64,000 bases of DNA from Castor canadensis (GCF_047511655.1 NC_133386.1:131071866-131135865), one strand, 5' to 3'. Positions 14,029-25,177 are shown, numbered from the stretch's first letter. Program-made: numbers and translations. The notes: a model not told the origin generated them from the sequence alone.

Positions 14029-14540
14029 CTTTAGTTTGTTCAAATATAATATATCTTAGATAACATTAAAAAAAAGACACTACAATGAAAAGGCTCATTA
14101 AAAAAAATTAATTTGTAGTAGCAAACAATGCTGTGAAAAAAGTAGACTAAGAGATTAGGAGAGTAATGAAAAAGCAGGGAGAGGTGTGGCGTTTTATTTA
14201 GAGTAGTTAGGTAAATTCTCTCTTAAATGTTTTTCCAGCAGAAACCTGAAGGAGGTAATGGAATAAACCATGAGATTAATCTCAGGCAAGAGTCTCTATG
14301 TACCAAGGGCTTGATTTAAGAACATGCTTGTTGAACCTTAAGGAAAAACAAGAAGGATTGTTTCCCTAAAGTGAGTGAAAAGGGTGTAGAGTGGTAGCCA
14401 AAGTCAGGGAACTAGCAGATGACCAGCAAGTAAGACCTTGTAGGCCATTGTGAGAATTCAGTTTTTATTCTTCAGAGTTGGGAAGTAAGTGTAGTGTTTT
14501 TAGCTGAGGAGTAATATGACCTAATTTATGTTTTACACAG

Positions 14541-14572
14541 GTACTCTACCACTTGAGCCACTCCACCAGGCC
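14541..14572 (-). mobile_element. Tailless 32-nt ID 5'-half retropseudogene
   Basis: A 32-bp insert is the reverse complement of the first 32 nt of an ID element, up to the end of the D-arm equivalent, with no poly-A or poly-T. It is flanked by a 20-bp repeat, CTAATTTATGTTTTACACAG at 14521-14540 and the same with one mismatch at 14573-14592. The duplication shows a genuine retroposition event. Tailless insertions of tRNA- and SINE-derived 5' fragments are a known mammalian class. Confidence 0.85.
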
Positions 14573-15066
14573 CTAATTTATGTTTTAAACAGATCGTTTT
14601 GGCTGCTTCTGTGGAAAATAGAGTGTGAAAGACTGTGTAATAGTTTATACAAAGAGAGATGGCTTGGGTGATACTGGTAGAAGTACAAGTGAGAAGCAGT
14701 CAGACTCAGATAATGTCTTGAAGGAAAGCTGACAAGATGAATTGGATATTAGAGAAAGCAGAGTCAACGTCTATAAGGTTTTAGGCCTGAATTGCTGAAA
14801 AATTCTGTTTCCATTTATTGAGATTATGAGGAGCATAGTTAAGAGGGGTAAGAATGAGTTGGCTTCAAAATCTTAATTCCAAATGTTCATGAGATATCCA
14901 AGTGAGCTGTTGAGTATAGCTGGGTTTATGAGTCAACTTCAAGGGTGAGAAATCAAAACTATTAGTATAAATTTATTAGTAACTGGTATACAACTAGTAT
15001 TTAAAGTCAGAAGTAGGTGATATCATTTATTTAGGGAGTGAGTACAGTTAAAGAAAAAAGAGATTT

Positions 15067-15148
15067 GCTGGGGGAATGGCTTAAGTGGTAGGGCATTTGC
15101 CTAGCAAGCATGAGGCCCCGAGTTCGAACCTCAGTTCCACCAAAAAAG
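15067..15148 (+). repeat. ID-type SINE
   Basis: Contains GCTGGGGGAATGGCTTAAGT, CCTAGCAAGCATGAGGCCCC and GAGTTCGAACCTCAGTTCC, then A-rich sequence. Confidence 0.9.
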
Positions 15149-16039
15149 AAAAAAAGAGGTTTGAGCACTAAGTTCTTTGTTATTCCAGTGTTTGTAGGTT
15201 GGAAGGAACTAGGAAAGTAGACCAAGGAGAAGGAGTGGCCTTCCTGGTATGAGAGAACTGAGAGAAGTGTGTCTGGGAAACGAGAAAATGGATTACTGTG
15301 TCAAATGTGACTGATAGGTTATATACAGTCAGACTGAGAAATGTACATTGGGTTTGCCAATGTGAAGGGTATTAATGACCTTGACAATCAGTTATCCCTT
15401 AGAGTGATGGGAATGAAAGCCTAATTAGAGTAAATCCATGAGAGCAGAAGAAGTTGAGATGGCATTTGTAAAGTTTCTTTTTTTCTATTAAGGAAGCTTT
15501 GCTGTGAAGGATAACAGAAATAGAGCAATATCTTCAAGTGGCATTGGAAAGGAGTAGGTTAAAAGATGATGTTTGTGTGCCAATGGAAATGATGTAGTGA
15601 AAGGAGGACAGTGGTCATGTACAAAAGGGCAGTGACAACTGCAAGAATATCCTGAATTAGATGAGGGAGTTGAGTCAAGTAAGGGACATTAGCGCATGGA
15701 CAATATGTCTGTTGTACTAGGAGAGGAAAGCAGTGTGTCAACAGAGATGCAAATGTGAAAATTACTCTGATTTCTTTTATTTTCTTATTTAATCCATCTT
15801 CCCATCCAGTGCAGGAATTCCCTTGTATTACTGCTGGTAGGTGAACATCTATCTTACATAACATGCTCATGTCACCCTATATATCTCTGATTCTTGAAAA
15901 GGGCTTGAGTGTACCAAACTGAAACTAACTTCTCTGGTTTCTACCTTTTGGTCCCTACTTTGTTCCCTGAGTCCACATACAACATATCCTTCTGTGCCTC
16001 AGAATGAATGGCCTGGCAGATTTGAAGATTGTGATCAAT

Positions 16040-16215
16040 GGGGTGTGATGGAAATAAGACTGGGATTAGAGTCTCTGGATACTTGCACTTGTGTGAACAG
16101 TAGGTATATAGCCTTACTGTGAAACACCTTATCTGTGAAATGAGGGTGATCATTCTTGCCCTGTGTGTTACCCAGACTTATTGTGGTCATTAAATGAGAA
16201 AGTACTGTGTGAGTA
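16040..16215 (+). repeat. MIR, sense
   Basis: Blocks in MIR order: ctgggattagagtc, CACTTGTGTGA, CTTATCTGTGAAATGAGGGTGA, then TTAAATGAGAAAGTACTGTG. Confidence 0.6.
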
Positions 16216-16429
16216 CATTGAGAATTAAAGTACTGAGTGCATTTAAAGGTTTCCTATTTGTTTTTCTTTATCTTTCCCAAGAGATGCTTTATCCTAGGGG
16301 TTTGGGAAGGTAACAGTGAAACAAATTGCTTTTTATAGTCCTCTCTTACTAGTAGTGATCCACTTTTAGATGAATGAGTTGTAGGCACCAGAAACATTTT
16401 CTGCCAGCTCTGTAATATGCTTTATAAAT

Positions 16430-16590
16430 TCACAAAGTACTTTACAAATGCACTCTTATTTTATTTTTACAGACAAGTGAGATAGACACTATTTTATAGA
16501 CAAGGAAGTAGACGTTTGGTGGCATACACATAGTCACATGGCCTTAAACCTGAGCCTTAGATCGTATTCTTTCCAGACTATCACAGTGCC
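16430..16590 (-). repeat. MIR, antisense
   Basis: ttacAAAGTACTTTAC, CAGACAAGTGAGATAG and ATAGTCACATGG blocks followed by CTGAGCCTTAGATC, in antisense MIR order. It ends about 100 bp before the next PAK1 exon. Confidence 0.55.
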
Positions 16591-16658
16591 TCTTTGTATC
16601 CTAGAACATAAAGTAGCTGGCCATATTTTTGAGGGTATGTCTTGGGACCAAAAGATAA

Positions 16659-16880
<222 letters not shown>

Positions 16881-17053
16881 TAACCAAGCCTTTTGTACTT
16901 CATTTTTGTCTATGAGATTATTTATTATAGAATTAGACTTCTTTCCTACCACTTCGAACACTCGCTCTGTATTCCTAATTCCCTGACCTTCATCCCCGGT
17001 CCTTTGTCATAGTGAGTTGGCTTCTTCTTCAGCTCATTAGAACTCTACACATT

Positions 17054-17240
17054 TAGGCTGGGCATGGTGGTACGTGACCAGCACTCAAGAGATGGAGTCA
17101 GGAAGATCAGAAGTTTAAGGCCAGACTGGGTTACATAGTGAGACCCTGTCTCAAAAATCTAAGGGCTGGGGATGCAGCTCAGTGGTAGAGCGCTTATCTA
17201 CCAAGCATAAGGCCCTGGGCTCCATCCCCAACACGGGGAT
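17054..17240 (+). repeat. B1-ID dimeric SINE
   Basis: A B1 (GGCTGGGCATGGTGGTACGT to GAGACCCTGTCTCAAAAA) is followed directly by an ID unit (GGGCTGGGGATGCAGCTCAG ... CTCCATCCCCAACACGG). Boxes A and B of the ID half are well preserved. Confidence 0.9.
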
Positions 17241-18329
17241 GGAGGAACTGCTATACATTCTCCTAGGCTCCTGCTTTCGGAGCTCCTGTTGAACTTTGCT
17301 CATATCTTTTTTTGGGATTTCCTTTGTTTTGCCTGAATTAGTCCTAACAGAATTTGTTTGAGTCTCAAGAAGTGGCTGTCTGAGGAGTAAAATCTTATAT
17401 AAGTTACATTTTACTTAGACAAGTACAAAAATATATTTTCAGCAAAGGATTGTAAGTTTAGAGGATAGTTAGTACAGTTTTTGGAGTCTTCACAGATTCT
17501 TCATTAGAAGTCTTCTCAGTTGTTGGCAGTCCAATACTCTTATTTGTTTGTAGTGAGACTCTACAGAAGTATAGCGAAACCCAGAGTTGGGTTTACCAAA
17601 GACTTTAAAAAACTCCCACCTGATTAATCCTGACATTACAGCATGATTACTTTATATGATTGAAAAAACTGCCTTTAGCTGGCCATATTATTTGTACTTA
17701 ACATTTATGTTTCAGTACAGTTTCTTATTACTAGTGTCATTTCACTGCTTTTTGATAGTGATTGGTCTGTAGGCATGCAATGTCAGTTACTTTTGTATCA
17801 TGAGGCCCAACAGTGACTAAGCAAAGCGGGACAGAACCTGGCACACTGCCCTGTGTTAATTCTGAACATTTGTCTTTACCACCAGATTATAACCTCTATT
17901 TTATTAATCTGTGTGTCCGTTTGTACCTGGAACCAGGTCAGAATAGGTGCTTAGAAAATATTTATTGAATTGAGTAGAATTGCTTAAAGTTTTTGTTTAT
18001 ATGCATCTCTTTTTATTTGAGGCTACTGATCACAGAGCACTGGCCTATTTGACATGAAATTTGAGTTCTGCCAAATATAAGCCATTAGTCTCCAAGACCT
18101 TTTGGGACCAAAAGACCCTTATAACAGACAGAACAATAATATAGTCCCTTTTGCCTTTCATATGAATTGTGTTCTAGAAACCCTATGCTAAGCCAGTGAT
18201 TGGTGATGATATCATTCTTAAATAGGCACAAAATCATAGTGCTTGAAAGGCTAGAACCCTTTAGAGATTTCTTTTTAGTACATTTACCACATTTTAGGTA
18301 CTAGGTACTTCATGTATGTGTGTGTGTGT

Positions 18330-18500
18330 GTGTTCACAGAAACCCTATGAGTTATAGGTTCTGTTATTTCCATTTTTACAGTGAGGAAATTGAGATTTAG
18401 TAACTTTTCCATAATTACATAGCTGACAAGTGGTGCATCCAGGAGTTCGAGCTATGTCTGTTTGGCTCTCAAGTGTGTGTGCTCTTGGCCATTGCTTTTA
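18330..18500 (-). repeat. MIR, antisense
   Basis: aaaccctatgaGTTATAGG, CATTTTTACAGTGAGGAAAT, TAACTTTTCC, ACATAGCTGACAAGTGG and GAGTTCGAGCTATG follow the antisense MIR order closely. Confidence 0.75.
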
Positions 18501-18649
18501 TAGACTCACTCAAAAAGATTTTCTGAGTTTACTTTGTTCAGAGAAGGAAACAGACTTCCCAGTTGGGTGTTAGATTACTCTGCTGTCAACTCAGAGGAGA
18601 GTTATAGAAACGTGACCTGTAAACTTTGATTTTTTAACTTGTTAGTTGT

Positions 18650-19078
18650 AGCTGGGCATGGTGGATCAAGGCCATTATCCTTGCTACTTGGGAGGCTGAG
18701 ATCAGGAGGATGGAGGATTGAGGCCAGCCTAGATAAAAAAGTTTGCTGTGAGACCCCATCTCGATTAATAGCTAGGCACAGTGGTACACACAGGAGGAGC
18801 TACACAGGAGGGTGAGATTGGGAGGATCATGGTTCCAGGCCACCCCAGGTAAAAAAGTATGTGAGAACCCATCTCAACAGAAGTAGCTGGGTATAGTGGG
18901 ACATGCCTGTCATCCTAGCTGGCAGGAGGTTTAAAATAGGATCATAGTCCAGGCCTGCCTGGGCAAAAATCGAGAGCCTATGTAACAAGAGTAAAAAAGA
19001 CTGGAGACATGGCTGAAGCAGTAGAGCACCTGCCTAGCAAGTGCTAGGCTTTCAGTTCAAACCTCAGTACTGCCAAAA
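18650..19078 (+). repeat. Four-unit SINE: B1-B1-B1-ID
   Basis: Three successive B1-like bodies start at about 18650 (GTAGCTGGGCATGGTGG), 18770 (ATAGCTAGGCACAGTGG) and 18886 (GTAGCTGGGTATAGTGG). They are followed by one ID unit at about 18995-19076 (CTGGAGACATGGCTGAAGCA ... TTCAAACCTCAGTACTGCC). Each B1 ends with a variant of GAGAACCCATCTCAA. The single terminal ID and A-rich tail suggest one composite transcript. Confidence 0.85.
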
Positions 19079-19827
19079 AATACAAAACAAAACAAAACAA
19101 AAAAACTTGCTAGTGTATGTGGTAGGTACTCAAAATCGAGGTTTTCAGAATTGTAAATCATGAACTTTTTGTGTCTGTCTCTCCTGTGAGAACACATGTA
19201 TGAATAAAAATACATAGGATATTTGAATTCATATCTTCGTGACTGAAGTCTTTTATTCCTATCATAGTAACTTCTTGTTTTTAATACTTTTTTATACCCT
19301 ATCTCTGTCTCAACAGAAGTTGAATCAACTTTCAGCAAAGAATGTTTGTGTTTATGTCCCTGCTTGTGTGTCTGTATGCATATACAGTACGACTAATTAA
19401 GGGAATAATTTTAAGTGTAGCAAAAGAATCAAACACGCTTATCATTTGAGTTACTTATGCTTCAACATTACACCTTTGTCTTAATTTCCTGGTAGCCAGA
19501 ACAGAAAAGGCAGTGTTATAGTTACTATATTTCTTATCAAATGGAAGAAATGCCCTATATCCTTGAGATACAAAGCTTTTTCACTATTAAATGTTAAAAA
19601 GTGAAGATATTTTTAAATAAGAGGCTCTGAGTTACAAAAGGAATTGTTTTACATAATCCAATTTACTGAAAATGTAGTTGCACTTTTCACGTGGTATTTT
19701 CTCTAAATGGTCTTCTTTAAAAGTTTTGGGTATAGCCCAGTGAAAATGACTTGGGAAAGGACAAAGTTACTGAAATCCTTAGTGGACTAGTTAGTCTTAC
19801 TGGATTCAAGAATAGAACAATAGATTC

Positions 19828-19955
19828 TAAGCTAAGCATGGTGGTGCATGCCTGTGGTCCCAGCTACTCAGGCTGAGGCAGGAAAATCATTTGAGTCCAC
19901 TAGTTCAGAGTCAGCCTGGGCAACATAGTGAGGCTGTATTTCTTTTAAAAACAAC
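19828..19955 (+). repeat. B1-type SINE monomer
   Basis: Contains CTAAGCATGGTGGTGCATGC, CCCAGCTACTCAGG and CAGCCTGGGCAACATAGTGA, the typical B1 order. Confidence 0.85.
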
Positions 19956-20019
19956 AAACAAAAAAGAAACCAAACCCCCAGATTTCTGGGTCAATCCTCC
20001 TGAAATGTAGTATTACAAT

Positions 20020-20430
20020 ATACCACTGGTCATGATCAGGCTTCTTTCATTCAACATCTCTGTGGGATTCATAATGCTGTCAGTGGGTCAATTATTTTTT
20101 CACGTTTATTGTGTAATTTCCCACATAGTAGTATACAAATATAACAGTATTCATTATTTCATTCTCTTGGACATTTATAGGTTCTTTCTAGTTACTGACT
20201 ATGATAAGCAAAGCTTCTGTGAACATTCTTACATGTTTCCTTTGGTGGTTATATAAACTTACTTCTCTAGGAATATACCTAGAGTTAGAATTACTAGGGT
20301 ATAGGGTAGATGTATGTTTATTTGTAGGTAGGTGCTGCCAAACAGTTTTCCAGAAAGGTGTGTTATCTCATAAAGATATCCTTCAATTTGACGATGCTCT
20401 GAAGCTCTCAAGGCATCACCTTGTATAAAC
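20020..20430 (-). repeat. Ancient L1M-type 3' end, antisense
   Basis: Reading + strand, the blocks TTTCATTCAACATCT, GACATTTATAGGTTCTTTCT, AGCTTCTGTGAACATTCTTA, GAATATACCTAGAGT and GCTGCCAAACAGTTTTCCAG follow the antisense 3' end of old mammalian L1M elements. Degraded, no ORF. Confidence 0.7.
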
Positions 20431-20511
20431 ATGGATGTCCTTATGTCTTATAATGGTTGCTAAGGAAGAGTGGCAAAGTCATGTGTTTTTTGCTCTTTTT
20501 CTCCTTTCTAG

Positions 20512-20598
20512 CATCAATTCCTGAAGATTGCCAAGCCTCTCTCCAGCCTCACTCCACTGATTGCTGCAGCAAAGGAGGCAACCAAGAACAATCACTAA
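20512..20598 (+). CDS. PAK1: PAK1 terminal coding exon (residues 518-545, stop)
   Basis: The last 28 codons encode [20 protein letters not shown] and then KEATKNNH, followed by TAA at 20596-20598. The NNH C-terminus and HQFLKIAK identify PAK1; PAK2 ends in a different tail and has HPFLKLAK. The acceptor is ctttctag at 20504-20511, following a strong pyrimidine tract. The stop falls where the 545-residue isoform ends. The segment completes the last helices of the kinase C-lobe and the short tail. Confidence 0.97.
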   Translation, partial: HQFLKIAKPLSSLTPLIAAAKEATKNNH

Positions 20599-20640
20599 AA
20601 CCATGCTTATCCCAGCCTCATTGTGCCAAGCTGTCTGTGA

Positions 20641-20646
20641 AATAAA
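20641..20646 (+). terminator. Proximal polyadenylation signal AATAAA
   Basis: A canonical hexamer 43 bp after the PAK1 stop codon. Usage cannot be judged from sequence. Confidence 0.5.
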
Positions 20647-21826
20647 TGCTCATTTCAGAAATTCCAACCCCTGATGCCCTCTTCTCCTTGCCTTGCCTCT
20701 CCCATTTCCTGATCTAGTGCTCTCGAGACTTTGGAAACCATGTGTCTAGCACTGGGTAGAACTGCAACTGGATGACTGATCTGACAATGATCATTTCTCA
20801 ATAAGGAATTTCCTTCCAATTTGTGGATGTGAGGGTGGTTTGTGATCAAGGATTTACATGCATAAACCTTGGACCCCTGTTTCTACATAGCAAAATTTCA
20901 ACCACTCCCCTTCCTTATCTCTCACGATTGGTTCTTGACTATATAAATTTATAGTTTGCTAACATTGTCAACTTGTGATCAGTTGAGATTTTTTTAGTGC
21001 TAGCTTTTCTGTGACCGAACTGCCCCAAACCTTGTTGTACTTGAAATCCAGAACAGCTTGGGAATGCCATGGGGTTTGATAACCTGCCAGGGACATGAAA
21101 TGGCTCAGTTTCCTGGACCATGACTTTGATGTAGCTGATCCTGACATGGGAGAACTACCACATTTTTCTTTGTGTGTGTTTCTATCAGCTGTTGAGGAGA
21201 ACCTTGACCCAGTAGTGTTCCCCATGCTATTTCTTGTGAAATGGTCTTGGCTACGTAGCAGCTTTTGATTCCCTGCATCCTCTAGGCTGCTGCCCCATTC
21301 TGTCCTTGTTTTAACACTGAGAGGTTTCTGAGGGCACATGCTGAGTAAGAGCAGTATGAGAAGTCAGGAGGGGAAAAAAAAAGGTAGTTAACTCTTAGAG
21401 CAAGGCTGGGCATCAGTACCTATCCAGTTGTACTTGGTGGGATGTTTCAAGAACTCAGCCTGTTTTTCCATCTGAGATAAAGAGCTGAAAGATGAACTCA
21501 GATCTTCTGGTGGTCTAAATGTTTGGATCAAAGAGTCTTCATGTCTGAGACTGCATATTAGTTTTGGATGGATTTGGTTACCTGAGATGATATGCTACCA
21601 GCCGTAAGGGACCCTGTTTTTAGATGCATGGCCAATCTTTCTGCAAATGGAAATGCTACTCTGGGTGTTGGGGATGTTTGCTACCTCCTACTAGCTTTGT
21701 GGTTTTGGTCCTTCCACTAGGGTAGAATGCCTGGCCAGCATTGTGGCTTGTCACATCAGCCCTATTGACCACCTTGTCGTGCTCTGAGATGCCACTGCCT
21801 CAGTAGCACAAGTTTCTATTTCCTTC

Positions 21827-21832
21827 AATAAA
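21827..21832 (+). terminator. PAK1: Distal PAK1 polyadenylation signal AATAAA
   Basis: A canonical hexamer at the end of the unique 3'UTR, followed by GT/T-rich downstream elements from about 21,850. Cleavage is expected near 21,845-21,860. Confidence 0.8.
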
Positions 21833-21856
21833 AGGAGATGAAAATACTGTACGTGG

Positions 21857-22978
21857 AGTATGCCTCTCTTTCTTCCCTTCTTTTCTGATTGTTTTTTATA
21901 TTAAATAGTAAATAATGGTTCTTCCTGAGCCCTTTGAGAGTAAGTTGCTGATAGGGTGCCCCTTTAGCAAGGTATATATGTATTCTTCTTAATGCTTTTA
22001 TTTCAAATATAATTTAAGGGAAATAGGCCCAAAACATTTTTACTGTTTAAAGAGTAATTATATAAACACAACTACAGGGCACGGAGTGTGGCTCAAGTCC
22101 TAGAGGATAAGGCCCTGAGTTCAAAACCCCAGTACTGCAAGCAAAAGAAACTCAAGTTATAAAATACAACTACAACAATAAGACTTGAGCACCAGCTCTG
22201 ATTACACTAGAGAAAGTATTTTCTCTAAGGTGGCACAATAGCGCTAGAAGCCAAGATATTGTCATGTGGTATTATTATTAGATCCCAAGCTAGCCCTTCC
22301 TAGGTATGAAATTACAATACCCACAGCTTGAGGTCTGGTGTCCTGGAGTATAACGTCTGGGACCTACTAAAGCTCTCTGTTCCAGAAGATGGTAGGCATC
22401 AGAGTTTCCAAATTGACTAAAGTTCCTGTCACCCTGAGTTTTCACCAATAAACTAGGTTCCAAAAGTCCTAGAAAGTACTGATGCCTAATCAGCTGGCCT
22501 TTCCTGCTTGATACAGTAACTGGGATGGAAACAAACTAAGGAATTAGAGAACCAACATTTGGCAGAAAAATAATCTCTTGAGGCAGAACACCTGTCCAAC
22601 CATTTTCAAGGACTGGGATTTTGAGTCACTGATTGGCTGCATGAACAAAACCTGCCAAGCCAAGGATCTTAAGAGTTACATACCTGAGAATGGAGATCTG
22701 AAGGTGGGGAGTATCATCCAGCTTGGCATTCCAGGGTGGTTTTTTTAAAGAGCCTTGGAATCACCTAGGAGACCTTAATTGCAGAGAAGAATGCACTAGT
22801 AGTCCCTCTAAGTTCCTGGGAATTTTCAGAGTAGACTTGGGGTAGAAGCAGGGCATGTCTTCAGAGATGGAATTCTATAGTGGTTGTTAATGACCATGGA
22901 GGAAGAATCCCAAGAAGGAGTAGACTACATGAAGGGTGAAGCTGGATCACTACCAAACGAATTAAAAACTCTGATGTA
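21857..22978. other. Intergenic DNA between PAK1 and the full-length L1
   Basis: Contains one ID SINE (22076-22148). The rest, including 22,150-22,960, shows no recognisable gene or repeat. Confidence 0.7.
22076..22148 (+). repeat. ID-type SINE, short
   Basis: Contains GAGTGTGGCTCAAGTCCTAG and GGCCCTGAGTTCAAAACCCC, ending in an A-rich tail. The middle of the ID unit is deleted. ACAACTACA flanks both sides. Confidence 0.8.
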
Positions 22979-23974
22979 GAGCGGGGCGCACCCAGCAGCC
23001 AGGAGCGGGGACGCTTGTGAGAGGAGGGAAGACCCACTTCCCACGTGAACTGTAAATAAACACGCAGGCCTGACAACGCGGGGCAGTGTCGCCTTTCCCA
23101 GTGCTTGGAAAGGGAAAAGCCTGTAGCAGAGGCCGCAGCACAGGAGAACTCTGAGCAAACAAAGCCTGTGGGACCAGGTGAGTGCTAAGCTCACCCCAGA
23201 GATCTGCATAAATAACGCCGCCAGCTACAGGCTGAGAGCAGCAGGCAGGCAAGCTGCAGTTGCAGATACCACTCTCAGAACTGCCTCCAGACGCTTTTTT
23301 TTTCTTTTTCTCCCTACCTTTGATGAGAGAACAACCGAATTACACCTGCAAGCCGAAAAACTTACTGAAACTGTATTGCATTTGAACTGGGGACACTTGG
23401 TGGGGCTTTTTTTTTTTTTTTTTCTTTCTTCTGTGTGTGTGTGAGTGTAGTTTTGTTCTACTTTATGCATCCCCTTTGATGAGACAACTACAGAACAACA
23501 TCTGAGGCACCAACTCCAGGACTGGAGATTGAGACGGACATCCAAATTATTAAGACTGAAATTGCATTGCATATAAACTTGGAAGTTTTTTGGTTTTTTG
23601 GTTTTTTTTGTTTTTTTTAATTTTCTATTTTCCATTTTATTTTAATTCATTTTTATAAATAGATATTACTTTCATATACTTATTTTTTATTTTTTTATCT
23701 TTGATTTTCAATCCTCTCTCTGTCACTCTATTGTCTGTTCAGCTTACTGTCGATTAGTACACTAACACTCCCTGTTTATACCTTTGAAACTCTCTTGTCT
23801 GATACCTTGTTCTGCTTTCTCCCTCTTGTCTGTATATTTGTTTTCCCCTTTTCTTTAACTTCTTGCTTTCCATCTCAGCTCACTCTTCCATTCTCAATAT
23901 TACCATTGTTATTATTACAAGCTAGAAAATACTTAATTACACACAGTACAGGGACAGTAACAACACCAAGGACA
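22979..23974 (+). promoter_or_regulatory. L1 5'UTR / internal promoter
   Basis: About 1 kb between the 5' duplication and the ORF1 ATG. The first 250 bp are CpG-rich, with a CACGTG E-box at 23042-23047 and a CAG|GTGAGT splice-donor match at about 23173-23180. Positions 23316-23428 and 23476-23610 are imperfect copies of one unit, each opening CCTTTGATGAGA and ending in a T/G-rich run, so the region is partly monomer-like. Promoter activity is inferred from position and family, not shown. Confidence 0.75.
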
Positions 23975-25177
23975 ATGACAGGAAGACAGAAAAAACAAGG
24001 AAACCAGTTTCCCCACAGCAAAAAATTAGTACAGGAACCAGAGGGGAATGAAGAGAACAGAAACTCAGAGCCAGACTCCAACAAAATGAAGATAAACTAT
24101 GCCAAAGGACCCAATGAAGCCTACAAGAATAATTTAAAAGAAGACATACTACAAGTACTCAATGAGAATTTTATAGAGATGATACTGGATAGGGTCAACC
24201 AAAATGTACAGGAGACACTCAAGAAATTCCAAGACAATAAAAATAGAGAATTTGAAAAAGCAAAAGAAGAAATAAAGGAAACCATAGAAGCACTGTATAA
24301 ACACCAAAATGAAAGAGAGAACACAATGAATAAATGGATAAATGAACTCAGGACAAAAATAGACAACAATAAAGAAGAAAACAGCCAGGATATGGAAAAC
24401 CTCAGAAAAAAGAACGAAACAGAACTGCAAAACAAAACGGAAGGCCAATCCAGCAGAATAGAACAAACAGAAGACAGAATCTCAGAACTTGAAGATGAAA
24501 TGGTAATTAAAGGAAAAACTGAAGAACTACTAATTAAACAACTCAAGACCTGTGAAAAGAAAATGCAAGAACTCACCGACTCCATCAAAAGACCAAACTT
24601 GAGAATCATGGGCATCGAAGAAGGAGAAGAGGTGCAAGCGAAGGGAATGCGTAATATATTTAACAAAATAATAACGGAAAATTTCCCAAATCTAGAGAAA
24701 GATATTCCCATACAAATGCAAGAGGCCTCCAGGACACCAAACAGACCAGATCAAAATAGAACTACTCCACGACATATCATCATTAAAACAACAAGTTCAG
24801 AAACTAAGGAAAGAATATTGAAGGCTGCAAGAGAGAAAAAACAAGTAACATACAAAGGTAAACCCATCAAAATCACAGCAGACTTCTCAACAGAAACATT
24901 AAAAGCAATAAGAGCGTGGGGTGAGATCTTCCGGGCACTGAATGAAAATAACTTCAACCCCAGGATACTCTACCCAGCAAAGCTATCATTCAAAATAGAT
25001 GGAGCAATAAAAGTCTTCCATGATAAGCAGAAACTAAAACAATATGTGACCACAAAGCCACCATTACAAAAGATTCTGCAAGGGATCCTGCACACAGAAA
25101 GTGACACCCAACTTAACCATGAAAAGGCAGGCAGCACCAAATCACAGGATAAGAAAAAGCAAGACAGTAGAGAGTAA
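23975..25177 (+). CDS. ORF1: L1 ORF1 protein, RNA-binding chaperone
   Basis: ORF1p is the trimeric nucleic-acid chaperone that coats L1 RNA in the cytoplasm. The reading frame is open from 23795, but the ATG at 23975 (MTGRQKKQGNQFPHSKK) is the better start, giving about 400 residues with the usual basic N-terminus. The further-upstream ATG would add 60 residues of hydrophobic, T-rich 5'UTR translation. A long charged coiled coil (about residues 60-200) is followed by the RRM-like domain (PNLRIMGIEEGEE onward) and the C-terminal domain (ADFSTETLKAIRAW, NPRILYPAKLSFKIDG). The second arginine of the usual KARRAW motif is retained, while the first is isoleucine. No stop or frameshift. Confidence 0.93.
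   Translation: MTGRQKKQGNQFPHSKKLVQEPEGNEENRNSEPDSNKMKINYAKGPNEAYKNNLKEDILQVLNENFIEMILDRVNQNVQETLKKFQDNKNREFEKAKEEIKETIEALYKHQNERENTMNKWINELRTKIDNNKEENSQDMENLRKKNETELQNKTEGQSSRIEQTEDRISELEDEMVIKGKTEELLIKQLKTCEKKMQELTDSIKRPNLRIMGIEEGEEVQAKGMRNIFNKIITENFPNLEKDIPIQMQEASRTPNRPDQNRTTPRHIIIKTTSSETKERILKAAREKKQVTYKGKPIKITADFSTETLKAIRAWGEIFRALNENNFNPRILYPAKLSFKIDGAIKVFHDKQKLKQYVTTKPPLQKILQGILHTESDTQLNHEKAGSTKSQDKKKQDSRE

Larger units (their letters stand above)
20599..21856 (+). other. PAK1: PAK1 3'UTR
   Basis: Repeat-free sequence of about 1.25 kb after the PAK1 stop, bounded by AATAAA at 21827 and a T-rich downstream region at 21,868-21,900. The absence of transposons contrasts with all flanking DNA and fits conserved UTR. 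An earlier AATAAA at 20641 could give a very short alternative 3'UTR. Confidence 0.85.

Noticed and set aside
22990-23635. CpG-rich 5' end at 23 kb as a cellular promoter downstream of PAK1
   Set aside because: It is inside the L1 target-site duplications and is the element's own 5'UTR.
23795-23974. Upstream in-frame extension of L1 ORF1 (60 residues, hydrophobic)
   Set aside because: It is translation of the T-rich 5'UTR. The ATG at 23975 gives the basic N-terminus expected of ORF1p.
24121-24711. Long antisense open frame opposite L1 ORF1
   Set aside because: It is the mirror of an A-rich coding strand, giving low-complexity S/F/L-rich protein. No independent support.
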